Below, piece after piece: positions 52,111-62,100 of a stretch of DNA of 64,000 nucleotides (position 1 is the first letter of the stretch; every line of letters starts with the position of its first letter). The notes beneath the pieces are model-generated. The model had not been told where the DNA came from. It worked only from the letters and a program-made list of their open reading frames with translations, and searched no databases. The position numbers and the translations under genes were made by a program. Source of the stretch: Flavobacterium sp. DG2-3 (GTDB lineage: Bacteria > Bacteroidota > Bacteroidia > Flavobacteriales > Flavobacteriaceae); NCBI RefSeq assembly GCF_030730925.1, contig NZ_JAVAMB010000001.1, positions 682,001 to 746,000 on the forward strand. The letters are read 5' to 3'.

Positions 52111-55100
52111 TTATTCTACTATAACTTTTTTAGCAGAAGCGGCATCTCCGTTAATTAAATAAACGTAATAAACTCCTTTAGGCAAGCCAGACAAATCGAT
52201 CGTATTATCTGTGTTTGCATTATTTAAAATGAAAGATTTTACTAATTGTCCTAACGAATTGTAAACTGTTGCTTTGTCTAAAGAAATATTAGTGATGTTT
52301 ACCACTCCTTTCGTTGGGTTTGGATAAACTACAGTTTGATTAAGAGTAGATTCATCCACACCTAGACTTTTACAAGTATTAGAATAAGAAGTAGTCGATT
52401 CTTTGATGTTTGACCAATTTGCATTTGAATAATTCTCATCATCAACTTGTATACAGCTTAGAGAGGTAAGCCCTAAGAAACTAGTGTAAACCCCTGCAGC
52501 AGCTTGTCTTGTTGTTGGAGAAGACAATACAAAATTTCTATTATTGCCGTTTCGAAGATTTAAATAAACCAAAGGATTATTCACTACGTATACAATTGTT
52601 AGCTTAGTATTTTTAGATAAATCTAATGTTGTAAGCTGATTTGAAGAAGCATCAAGTGTTTCTAAAAGTAAATTGTTACTTACGTCTAGAGAGGTAATTT
52701 GGTTATTACTTATGTTTAAGGTTGTCAATGAAGTAAAGTATTCAATTCCTGTTAGATCTTTGATATTGCTATTTGAAAGGTCTATGCTTGTTATCGAACT
52801 TGCATCTGCAATTGTGATTTTTCCATTAAGACCATCAGTATCGATTCCTAGATCAATTAACTTTTGCTCAAAATTAGTGTCTGGAAGTGCTACGTATTCT
52901 GGTGTACAGGTAGTATTGTAAGTTGCCCAGGAATCTTTAGCGTTCATCCAGTTTTTATTTGAATAAGCCACATCATCAACTTGAATACAGGTTAAATTCG
53001 GGTTGTTTTTTAGATTATCAACCATAGTTGTATTGACAAAATTGATATTGTTTCCATTTTTTAAATTAAGACTAATTAATTGATTGTAAGCGCATTTTAT
53101 ATAATCTAAAGAAGTGTTTTTTGAAATATCAAGAGTCGTTAATAGATTAGAATTACAATTCAAACCACTTAATAAAGGATTATTAGAAGTATCTAAATGT
53201 GTAATTTTATTAGAATCACATTCAATTCTGACCAGATTAGTATTTGTCGAAGTATTTAAAGCTGTTAGTTTATTACTGTTACACTGTAAGCCACTCAGTA
53301 AAGTATTCTTAGAGATATCTAATTCTGTTAATTGATTATGATCACAAAGTAAAGTTTCAAGAGCTGTATTATGAGAAAGATCAAGGGTAGTTAATAAATT
53401 AGAACTACAGTTTAAGTTCCGTAAAGCAGTATTTTTTGAAATGTTTAAATCGGTTATCTTACTTCCTGGAAAATACAAAAATTCTAAAGCTGTATTTTTA
53501 GAAACATCTATAGTGGTTATTTGGTTGTCGTAAAAATAGAGACTTCTTAAAGCCGTATTTTTAGAAACATCTAAATCTGTTAACTTATTATTACCCAGAG
53601 ATAAACTTTCTAAATTAATATTGTTAGAAACATCAATGCTAGTAACTTGATTATCATCGCAATGAAGGGTTTCTAGAGAGATGAAATCTTGAATTCCAGA
53701 CAAACTGCTAATAGATTGTGGAGTAATAAACAATTCAGTTAAAGAAGATACTTTTGAGGTAAGAACTTTTCCATCGGGAGATCCTGAATCAATTCCTTTG
53801 GTAATTAGAAATTTTTCAAAATTCAGATCGGGAATTAAAGTATATTTTTCACAGTATATATTAAAGTTTGCAATAGGATCTTTTTTAGTAGACCAGTTTG
53901 CATTGGCATAAGCCACATCATCGACCTGTATACAATTTAAATTTGGATTTTGTATAAAACTCACATCAGTGAGTAGTGTATTTGACCCATTTTTAATATT
54001 TAAATAAGTTAGTTTGTTATTCTGGCAGTGTAAACGGGTTAATGCCTTATTTTTGGAAACATCTAAAGTTGTAAGTTGTCCATTTCCACAAAACAATTCC
54101 TTAAGCCCTGTATTAGCAGAAATATCAAGAGTTGAAATATTGGTGTCCTCACACAGTAGAGAATTTAGTTTAACATTCTTAGAAATGTTCAGGTTACTTA
54201 ATTGATTCGCTGAACAAGCTAAAGACGTTAGTTCTGGAAGCATGGAAACATCTATAGATGTCAGCTTATTGTGATAACAATTTAAATAAAATAAAGCTGT
54301 ATTATTAGAAATATCAAGAGATGTCAGTTGATTGAATCCGCAATCTAAATATTGCAAAATTTTGTTCTGTGAAACATCTAAAGTTGCTAGTTTATTAGTA
54401 TTACATCCAAACCAATATAAATGCAAATTCTTAGTTACATCTAAATTTGTTATTTGATTACCCGTACATAGCAATGATTGAAGTTCCACCATATTAGATA
54501 CATCCAGGGTTGTAATATGATTATAAATACAATCTAATGAAGTTAAACCTGTATTTGCTGACACATCTAAGGTAGTTAAATCATTATATCTGCAATTTAA
54601 TTCTTTCAGAAGTTTGTTATTGGAAATATTAAGGCTCAAAAGTTTGTTGTTTCCACAATTCAATTTATTCAACGAAGTAAAATCTTGAATTCCTGTTAAA
54701 TCTGAAATTAAACTTGCCGAAACATCTAATGAAGTAAGTGATGAAATTTTAGAAGTCAACACTTTTCCATCCGCTACTCCAGAATCAATTCCTAATGCTA
54801 TTAATTTGTTTTCAAAATTCACATCTGGAATGTAAGTGTATAGATTTGAAGTTACACAATCGGTATTAAAGTTTGCAATAGGATCTTTTTTAGTAGACCA
54901 GTTTGCATTAGAAAAAGTAGCATCATCAACTTGAATACAGCTTAGATTTGGATTGTTTTTAAGATTTAGATATAGTAATTGGAAGTTAATATTGTTTCCA
55001 TTTTTCAAATTCAAACTCGTTAATTGATTGGAATTAGCATACAAACCAATTGCAGATGGATGCATACTTATATCCAAAGTTGTTAACTGATTTTTTGAAC

Positions 55101-58100
55101 AGTTTATTAATTCTAAAGATTTGTTTTTGCTTACATCCAAATCTTTTAATTGATTAGACTGACAATATAGCTCTTTAAGAGCAGTTAGGTTAGAAACATC
55201 TAAAGCTTTAATCTGGTTTTCACGGCAATCCAGAAGAGTCAGAGCAGTATTATTGCTTACATCTAAACTGGTTAATTGACTAGTATTACATCCTAAAAAT
55301 GTTAAAGCAGTATTTGAGCTTACATCTAAAGTAGTATATTGGTTTGAACCCGAATCTAATTTCGTTAAAGCTGTATTTATTTTAACATCTAAAGAAGTTA
55401 ATTTATTTGAGTAACAAATTAATTCAGTCAAAGCAGTATTATTGCTTACATCTAAAGCGGCTATCTGGTTGTTATTACAATTTAAAACAATCAAAGCGGT
55501 ATTTTTATTTACGTTTAACGCTTTCAGACTATTCTGGCTACAATTTAAATTGGTTAAAGATACAAAGTCTTGTATTCCTCTTAAATCTGCAATATTACTA
55601 TTGCTAACGTCTAAGGATGTTACGGTATTAATATTAGACGTCGGGACTTTTCCATCAATTATACCAGAATCCAATCTCAAGTTAATCAATTTTTGCTCAA
55701 AATTCGGATCTGAAATTAAAGTATAAGAAGGTTGCTCACCAGGGGTATACAAAGCTAAAATTTCTTCTGGAGTCAAAACACGATTCCAGATGCCTATATC
55801 ATCGATTTCTCCTTTAAAATACTCATTAGTTGTATCTCCTGAAATTCGTTTTCCTATTCTAAAAAGATTGTTTGTAGTATTTAAGGCAGCATTTTTTTCT
55901 GAAACAAATACACCATTTACATATAATGATAATTTGGCTCCGTTATAGGTAAGTGTAAAAAAATACCAGTCATTACTTAAATAATTAAAGTTGTTTACAT
56001 AAAAATCATCGCCGATGGCATTTGGTCCGGTTGAAGTTTCAAGATAACCTTTCGAGTAAACAGTAAGTCCAAATCTTTGTAATCTTGATAACGCGCCATA
56101 ATTAAAAATACATACATCTCCATTTTCACCTGGATTTGGAGTATTTGTTTTAAACCAGCCAGAAATTGTTCTTGCAGAATTATCTTGAGGAATATTGGCA
56201 ATAGTAGCATCAATATAACTGCTGGCTCCATCAAAACTATAGGCGCTATTGCTATTTCCAAATCTATCAGTTGTTAAAACAGCACCTGTAACAGATCCAT
56301 TTAATCTATTTCCGCTGGTGTCATTTGCATTTCCGCTAAAAGGGTAATACGCAATTAAGCCATTTGTTGGTATTTGATCTCCAACTATAGTTGTCTCAAC
56401 GGTTACATCAATTACAGCTCTAGCACTCTCACAGCCAAAATCTGCTTGAGAAACATAATATTTGCTTGTTTTTAGTGGAGCAGATAAATCTAAAGGAATT
56501 CCTCCCGTATCAACATTAAAAAACTTAAGATTATTTCCGCCCACTCTTAAATTGGCAACAATTGCGGTATTATTGAATGTTTGAACAGCTGGGAGTGGCG
56601 TTGGTGGCGGCGTATAGCTTGGGTCAATGGTTGCAATCATTTGAACCGTACATCCATTGACATCTCTTACCATTATATTATAATTCCCTGCTGGTAAATT
56701 GCTAAAAATATTTGATTCTTGAAAAATTCCAGGCTCTAAAATGGAATATTGATAAGGTTTTGTTCCTCCAGAAGCATTAATTGTTATGTTTCCATTATTG
56801 CTTACATTGCTACAGTCGGCGTTTTGAACAACAACGGTAAAATTAAGAGACTCTATTGGTTGCGAAATGTCGAAACTTTTTGTGATTGATAATGAAGTAG
56901 CATCTGTTATTGTGCAAGTGTAAATTCCAGCTTTTAAGTCTGTAATAGACGCTGTTGTTTTTCCGTTAGACCATAAATAAGTATATGGAGCTGTTCCACC
57001 GTTAACTGATATTATAGATGCAGTCCCAGAATTATACCCAAAACAGGTTAGATTGGTTGAATTTGTTGTTACTGCTAATGTCCCTGGACAAGCCAAAAGT
57101 GTTGACACATTTTTATTAGCAAACGTGCCTTCTCCTAATTGTCCTTCAGCGTTTTGACCTGTAGTCCAAATAGAGTTGTTTGAATCTAGAACGACACTAT
57201 GGAAATAACCAACAGTTACAGACTCATAATTGCTTGACGATCCTATTTGCACAGGAGCCATAATATTCGTATTTGCACCATTTCCTAATTCTCCGTCTAA
57301 ATTGAATCCCCAACCCCACAGAGAGCCATTGGTTTTAATAGCAATAGTATGATTTCCACCACAATTAATAGTTTTCCAATCTGTAGAAGTTCCTATTCTT
57401 GTTGGAACATAGAAATCTGATCTGGAGCCACTACCTAAATTTCCATACGCGCTTTCTCCCCAGCCCCATAAGCTTCCATCTGTTTTTATAGCCATAGTAT
57501 GGGCTACACCAGCGGAAATGGTTTTCCAATCGTTTGATGTTCCAATTTTCTTTGGAAGAAGGACGTCAGTAGTAGTGTTATCTCCTAATTTACCAGATGA
57601 ATTTGATCCCCATGCCCATAGTGTTCCGTCTTTTTTAATAGCGACACTGTAGCCAGAACCTGTTTCAATTTTTTGCCAGTCATTAGCTGTGCCTATTTGA
57701 GTAGGAGTATTTTTATCGGTAGTGGTGCCATCACCTAGCTGTCCTTTATAATTGTTTCCCCAACCCCATAAAGTACCATCTGCTTTTAAAGCAATGCAAA
57801 AACCATCTGCTACAGAAATCGCTGTCCAGTCAGTTGCAGTTCCTATTTGAATAGGTGTACTGCTGTTTGTTCTTGTGCCGTCACAGAGTTGTCCGTAAAA
57901 GTTATCTCCCCAACCCCATAAAGTTCCATTTGTTTTTAATGCAACAGTAAAAGATTGTCCTGCCGACGCTGTTTTCCAATCGTTGTCTGTTCCTATTTTG
58001 GTAGGTACATTTGTTCTTGTAAAACTGCCAATACCTAATTGTCCTCTTCCATTACTTCCCCAAGACCAAATAGTACCATCTGTTGTTATGGCAACATTGT

Positions 58101-58188
58101 AATCAGTTCCAGAAGCTACTGATTTCCAGCATTGGGCATCTATTTGATTAAAAGAAAGAATTAAAATTAAAAGTAAAATTTTCCTCAT
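52111..58188 (-). CDS. Giant secreted RCC1/SprB-like/LamG/leucine-rich-repeat protein with T9SS sorting domain
   Basis: 2025 residues, signal peptide to about residue 19. Order: seven RCC1-type blades at about 20-365 (GTLWGWGxN..GQLGDG), a likely complete propeller; two SprB-like/Ig repeats at about 370-520 (SGTASIISVNGGTAPYTYLW); LamG-type lectin domain at about 608-812 (LIAYYPFSGNANDTSGN); then four leucine-rich modules at about 825-1935. Each module opens like IPDxNFExKLIxLGIDS, runs 21-residue repeats (NxLTxLDVSxNTALxxLxC) and closes like CIQVDDVxYANANWSxKKD. A sorting domain at 1942-2025 (VYPNPTKGVVNI) sends it through type IX secretion. Probably a surface adhesin or glycan binder. Modules with low divergence suggest recent internal duplication. 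Confidence 0.93.
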   Translation of the reverse strand: MRKILLLILILSFNQIDAQCWKSVASGTDYNVAITTDGTIWSWGSNGRGQLGIGSFTRTNVPTKIGTDNDWKTASAGQSFTVALKTNGTLWGWGDNFYGQLCDGTRTNSSTPIQIGTATDWTAISVADGFCIALKADGTLWGWGNNYKGQLGDGTTTDKNTPTQIGTANDWQKIETGSGYSVAIKKDGTLWAWGSNSSGKLGDNTTTDVLLPKKIGTSNDWKTISAGVAHTMAIKTDGSLWGWGESAYGNLGSGSRSDFYVPTRIGTSTDWKTINCGGNHTIAIKTNGSLWGWGFNLDGELGNGANTNIMAPVQIGSSSNYESVTVGYFHSVVLDSNNSIWTTGQNAEGQLGEGTFANKNVSTLLACPGTLAVTTNSTNLTCFGYNSGTASIISVNGGTAPYTYLWSNGKTTASITDLKAGIYTCTITDATSLSITKSFDISQPIESLNFTVVVQNADCSNVSNNGNITINASGGTKPYQYSILEPGIFQESNIFSNLPAGNYNIMVRDVNGCTVQMIATIDPSYTPPPTPLPAVQTFNNTAIVANLRVGGNNLKFFNVDTGGIPLDLSAPLKTSKYYVSQADFGCESARAVIDVTVETTIVGDQIPTNGLIAYYPFSGNANDTSGNRLNGSVTGAVLTTDRFGNSNSAYSFDGASSYIDATIANIPQDNSARTISGWFKTNTPNPGENGDVCIFNYGALSRLQRFGLTVYSKGYLETSTGPNAIGDDFYVNNFNYLSNDWYFFTLTYNGAKLSLYVNGVFVSEKNAALNTTNNLFRIGKRISGDTTNEYFKGEIDDIGIWNRVLTPEEILALYTPGEQPSYTLISDPNFEQKLINLRLDSGIIDGKVPTSNINTVTSLDVSNSNIADLRGIQDFVSLTNLNCSQNSLKALNVNKNTALIVLNCNNNQIAALDVSNNTALTELICYSNKLTSLDVKINTALTKLDSGSNQYTTLDVSSNTALTFLGCNTSQLTSLDVSNNTALTLLDCRENQIKALDVSNLTALKELYCQSNQLKDLDVSKNKSLELINCSKNQLTTLDISMHPSAIGLYANSNQLTSLNLKNGNNINFQLLYLNLKNNPNLSCIQVDDATFSNANWSTKKDPIANFNTDCVTSNLYTYIPDVNFENKLIALGIDSGVADGKVLTSKISSLTSLDVSASLISDLTGIQDFTSLNKLNCGNNKLLSLNISNNKLLKELNCRYNDLTTLDVSANTGLTSLDCIYNHITTLDVSNMVELQSLLCTGNQITNLDVTKNLHLYWFGCNTNKLATLDVSQNKILQYLDCGFNQLTSLDISNNTALFYLNCYHNKLTSIDVSMLPELTSLACSANQLSNLNISKNVKLNSLLCEDTNISTLDISANTGLKELFCGNGQLTTLDVSKNKALTRLHCQNNKLTYLNIKNGSNTLLTDVSFIQNPNLNCIQVDDVAYANANWSTKKDPIANFNIYCEKYTLIPDLNFEKFLITKGIDSGSPDGKVLTSKVSSLTELFITPQSISSLSGIQDFISLETLHCDDNQVTSIDVSNNINLESLSLGNNKLTDLDVSKNTALRSLYFYDNQITTIDVSKNTALEFLYFPGSKITDLNISKNTALRNLNCSSNLLTTLDLSHNTALETLLCDHNQLTELDISKNTLLSGLQCNSNKLTALNTSTNTNLVRIECDSNKITHLDTSNNPLLSGLNCNSNLLTTLDISKNTSLDYIKCAYNQLISLNLKNGNNINFVNTTMVDNLKNNPNLTCIQVDDVAYSNKNWMNAKDSWATYNTTCTPEYVALPDTNFEQKLIDLGIDTDGLNGKITIADASSITSIDLSNSNIKDLTGIEYFTSLTTLNISNNQITSLDVSNNLLLETLDASSNQLTTLDLSKNTKLTIVYVVNNPLVYLNLRNGNNRNFVLSSPTTRQAAAGVYTSFLGLTSLSCIQVDDENYSNANWSNIKESTTSYSNTCKSLGVDESTLNQTVVYPNPTKGVVNITNISLDKATVYNSLGQLVKSFILNNANTDNTIDLSGLPKGVYYVYLINGDAASAKKVIVE

Positions 58189-58332
58189 AGAGTTAAATAT
58201 TTGGGGTTAATTAATTGCGAGATGAATTTAAATTGAAAATGTGTCAAAAAACAGGATACAAGTAATTTTATTTTCATAGGTTCAGTTTTGGATTTAGTCA
58301 ATGCAATTATACAATTTTAAAAAGATTTTTCT

Positions 58333-58348
58333 TTACGGAAAGACGTAA
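58333..58348 (-). promoter_or_regulatory. Shared motif TTACGGAAAGACGTAA upstream of the 2025-residue gene
   Basis: 16-bp near-palindrome (arms TTACG/CGTAA) 145 bases upstream of the start at 58188. The 1510-residue gene has TTACGGGAAGACGTAA at 63735-63750 in front of it. 15 of 16 bases agree. Candidate regulator site. Confidence 0.6.
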
Positions 58349-58374
58349 TGCATACTGTAGAACCATCTACTAGA

Positions 58375-58414
58375 AAAAAATCCCATTTTCAACTGAATGA
58401 AAATGGGATTTTTT
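58375..58414 (-). terminator. Terminator hairpin, inverted copy 2
   Basis: Same stem as at 52055 with the loop read from the other strand (AACTGA). It lies downstream of the FN3 lipoprotein gene on the minus strand and upstream of the 2025-residue gene. Confidence 0.9.
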
Positions 58415-58442
58415 GGGTTTTAACTAATTGTAATTTTTAAGT

Positions 58443-59144
58443 CTAGTTGGTCTTGAATTTCCAAACCTGACCTATGGTTTCACCACCTTTATTGTCTTTT
58501 ACAACAATTCTCCAGTAATATTGAGTAGTCGATTGAAGCGCAACTTCAAATGATTTTGAACTTGCATTCTCACTTACTTTTGCCGTTGGCGGATTTGCCG
58601 TTCCAAAATAAACGTCATAAGTAAGAATGTCAGCAGTATCAACATCAAAAGCATTCCACGATAAATTTGCAGATGCAGTGCCAACTGTTGCGTTTGATGT
58701 TGGAGCAATAAACTCTGGTGCAAAAGGTAAATGATTCACAACAGCTGTACCGGCAGTATAAAACTTAAAAGTAGACGAATAAGCACTAGCTAGTCCTTTA
58801 GCGTCTGTTGCTTTTACTCTCCAGTAATAAGCAGTGTTTTTCTCTAATGCCAAAGCACTTGTAGAAAGAGACGAATTGTCAAGGGTATTTATAATTTGAG
58901 CAAATCCGTTATCTTTTGCGATTTGGATTTGATATACAATAGCATCTTTTTGTTCATCAGTCGAAGCATTCCACTGAAAAGAAACATTGTTATCCAAGCA
59001 TAATTTATTGTCTGCTGGAGTTGTTAACACAGGTACAGTAGGCGCAGTATTTGCTGCTGGAGGAGTAACTGGGTCGTCTCCGCCTCCGCTTCCACAGGCC
59101 GCAAATACTAAACAGATTATTGAAAGGTATATAGAATTCTTCAT
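58443..59144 (-). CDS. Fibronectin type III lipoprotein
   Basis: 233 residues. Lipobox VFAAC gives acylated C17, followed by GSGGGDD, an acidic surface-export-like signal. Two fibronectin-III-type beta-sandwiches: about 38-130 (TAPTVPVLTTPADNKL ... YYWRVKATDAKGL) and about 140-232 (LPFAPEFIAPTSNATV ... YYWRIVVKDNKGG). Starts three bases after the stop of the 1510-residue gene, so co-transcribed with it. Probably a surface partner. Confidence 0.88.
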   Translation of the reverse strand: MKNSIYLSIICLVFAACGSGGGDDPVTPPAANTAPTVPVLTTPADNKLCLDNNVSFQWNASTDEQKDAIVYQIQIAKDNGFAQIINTLDNSSLSTSALALEKNTAYYWRVKATDAKGLASAYSSTFKFYTAGTAVVNHLPFAPEFIAPTSNATVGTASANLSWNAFDVDTADILTYDVYFGTANPPTAKVSENASSKSFEVALQSTTQYYWRIVVKDNKGGETIGQVWKFKTN

Positions 59145-59147
59145 TTT

Positions 59148-62100
59148 TTAATTTTTTATGATTTTAATGTATTCCGGAGTTTCTAAATTGATTTTAGCAG
59201 CATAAATTCCTGAAGGTAATTTTTCAAGATTTAAAATAGCTTTTCCGCTTTCAATGTTATAAGTTCCTTGAGAAACTAATTGACCTCCAAAATTGTATAA
59301 TTCAATTGCAACTTCAGTTTTAGTGCTTGGAATTTCGATTTCGATAATACCAGAAGTGGGGTTCGGGTAAGCTGCAAGAGTAGTTCCTAATTCATAAGAA
59401 GTAACTTTTTTAGCATACACACCTTCACAAGCTTTTGCAGTTGCTACTTCAACCAATCCAGCTTTATCCAAAGCAACGGTGAAATTAGCATCTGTTGTCT
59501 GGAATTGTTCTGTGCCATCAACAAATACTGTAAATGGAGCAGTTCCTTCCGTAATTTCAACTTCTACATTTTTAGCGCTTACATTAGATTTTCCTGTAAT
59601 AGTTGCCCCTTTTTGAATAGTTACATTAAAAATTTGTTCGAAAATCATTTCTGGAATTGTAATCTTAATTTTATAAACTCCTGGAGTCAATGCGGCAACT
59701 TTTAAGCTGTTATTTGTAAAAGTGTAAGCTTTGTCGTTAATCGTCGCATTGTAGGCAAATGAAGCTTTTCCAACAATATTGATTTCACCATTGTTTTCTC
59801 CTAAACAAGATTCTCCTTTGGTTTCTACAGTAAAGTTGTTTGCTGGTAAATTGATTTCTCCCGTGCATTCGGTATTATAAGTTGCAAATGAATCTTTTTT
59901 ATTTGACCAGTTTGCGTTGGCATAATCTACATCATCAACAAGAATACAATATAGTTTTAGATTGGATGCAAATGATAAATTAGCAGCATTCATTAAAGAA
60001 TTTACGCCGTTTTTAAGATTTAAACTTGTCAATTGAGTGCTGAGTAGTTTAAGATTACGTAAAGCTTTATGATTTGAAAGATCTAATGTTGTTATTCCAT
60101 TATAAGATAAATCTAGCGTAGTTAAAGCTGTGTTTTTAGAAATATCTATACTAGAAATTTTATTGTAGTAAGCTGATAAATTAGTTAAATATTGATTATT
60201 GCTCACATTTAAAGATGTTATAACATTAAAATCTACATTTAGTCTAGTAAGAGATGTATTTTTGCTTAAGTCTAAGGTTGTTAATTGATTTGATTGTGCA
60301 AGCAAGGTATTTAAAGAAACGAAATCCTGAATACCTGTTAAATTTGTAATTGAACTCGAAGACACATCCAATTCAGTTACATACAAAATACTTGCAGTTG
60401 CTACTTTTCCATTTTCTCCGTCCTTATCAATCCCTAAAGCAATCAGCTTAGCCTCAAATTTACTATCAGGAATAGAAGTAAAATAGTCGCAATTTGAACT
60501 GTAGTTTGCTGTTGCATCCTTGTAATTCTTCCAGTTTGTATTAGCATAATCTGCATTATCAACCTGAATGCATGTTAGATCCGGATTATTGGTAAAGTTT
60601 TTTACATTTGGTCCGCTTGTAGATGCATTGTTGCCATTTTTCAAATTTAATGAAATCAATTTGTTGTCAGAACAAATAATTTCTGTCAAACTTGAATTTT
60701 TAGAAAAATCAAGTGTTTTGAGCAAGTTGTTGTTGCAATAAATAGCTTGAAGTAAAACGTTGCTAATTAAGTTTAAAGTTGTTAATTGATTTTGAGCAAC
60801 ATTTAGACTAACCAAATTTTGATTTTTTGTAAGATCAATTTTAGTTAAATTATTTTTTTCAGCATCAAGAGATTCCAAACTAGTAAAACCTTGTATTCCA
60901 GTTAAGTCGTTAATTTGACTCTCAGAAAGATCTAAAGATGTTACTCCAGAAATATTAGCAGTAAGTACTTTTCCATTTTTTCCATCGGTGTCTAAGCCAA
61001 GGTCTATTAATTTTTGTTCAAAAGCAATGTCGGGAATTGCAGTATAAAAAGAGCAATCTGTGTTGAAACTTGCAGCAGCACTTTTTTTAGCACTCCAGTT
61101 TGCATTTGCATAAGCAACATCATCAACCTGAATACAACTTAGATTTGGATTATTATCTATATCTAAATATGTCATTTGAGTATTATTTCCGTTTTTTAAA
61201 TTAGCAGATTTTAAATTATTGCTTCCTGCGCTTAAATGAACTAAAGCAGTATTTTTAGAAAGATCTAAATCTGTAATTTTATTGGTATTAGCATGTAATT
61301 TTGTTAAAGCTTTGTTATTAGAAACATCAAGAGTGTTTATTGAATTATAAGCGCAATCTATAGATGTTAAAGCCGTATTTTTAGAGATATTCAGATTTGA
61401 TATCTTATTTAAATACACATTAATACTAGTTAAATTAATGTTTTTAGTGACATTAAGACTAGTAAGTTGATTTGCAGAGCCCACAAAATCTGTTAAAGCA
61501 ATATTTTGACTTAAATCAATATCAGTTAAGCTATTGGTATTCACATATAGCTTAATTAATTTAGGGTTCTTAGATACATTTATACTGCTTAATTTATTTG
61601 CCGAACAATCTAAATAAGTTAACGCATCGTTTTCAGAAACATTAATATTTGTTGCTAAATTACTGTTACAAGAAATTATGCTTAAAGCTTTATTGGCGCT
61701 AAAATCAATTGTTGTAAGTTTATTTTTGTCGACAGAAATACGCTCTAGAGCCTGATTTTTTGAGATATTAAGTGCTGTTAAATTATTATTAGTAAGAGTT
61801 AATATTTTTAAATTTACAAGAGCAGACAAATCTATTGAACTCAAATTGTTTGAAGAACAGTTTACTTCGGTTAACTGTGTGTTTTTACTAAGATTGATAT
61901 CTTTCACATTTATTTTGCTGCAGTACAATCTTTTTAAGTTAGTAAAAACTTCTAATCCTGTGAGGTCTGTAATAGGAGCATCATCAATGTTTAAATACTC
62001 AGCGTTAGCTATTTTTTTTGTTAACACTTTACCATCCTGTACCATGTCTAATCCGTTGTAGATTAGTTTTTTTTCAAATTCTACATCAGGAATAAGAGTA

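Noticed and set aside
55995..56261. Minus-strand 88-residue frame inside the 2025-residue gene
   Set aside because: Alternate frame of the LamG segment; the main frame has the domain motifs.
52673..57600. CRISPR-like spacing of short repeats on the DNA of the giant genes
   Set aside because: The repeats are 63-bp codon-level copies of 21-residue leucine-rich units in one open frame; lengths and sequences vary as protein repeats do, and there is no cas gene.
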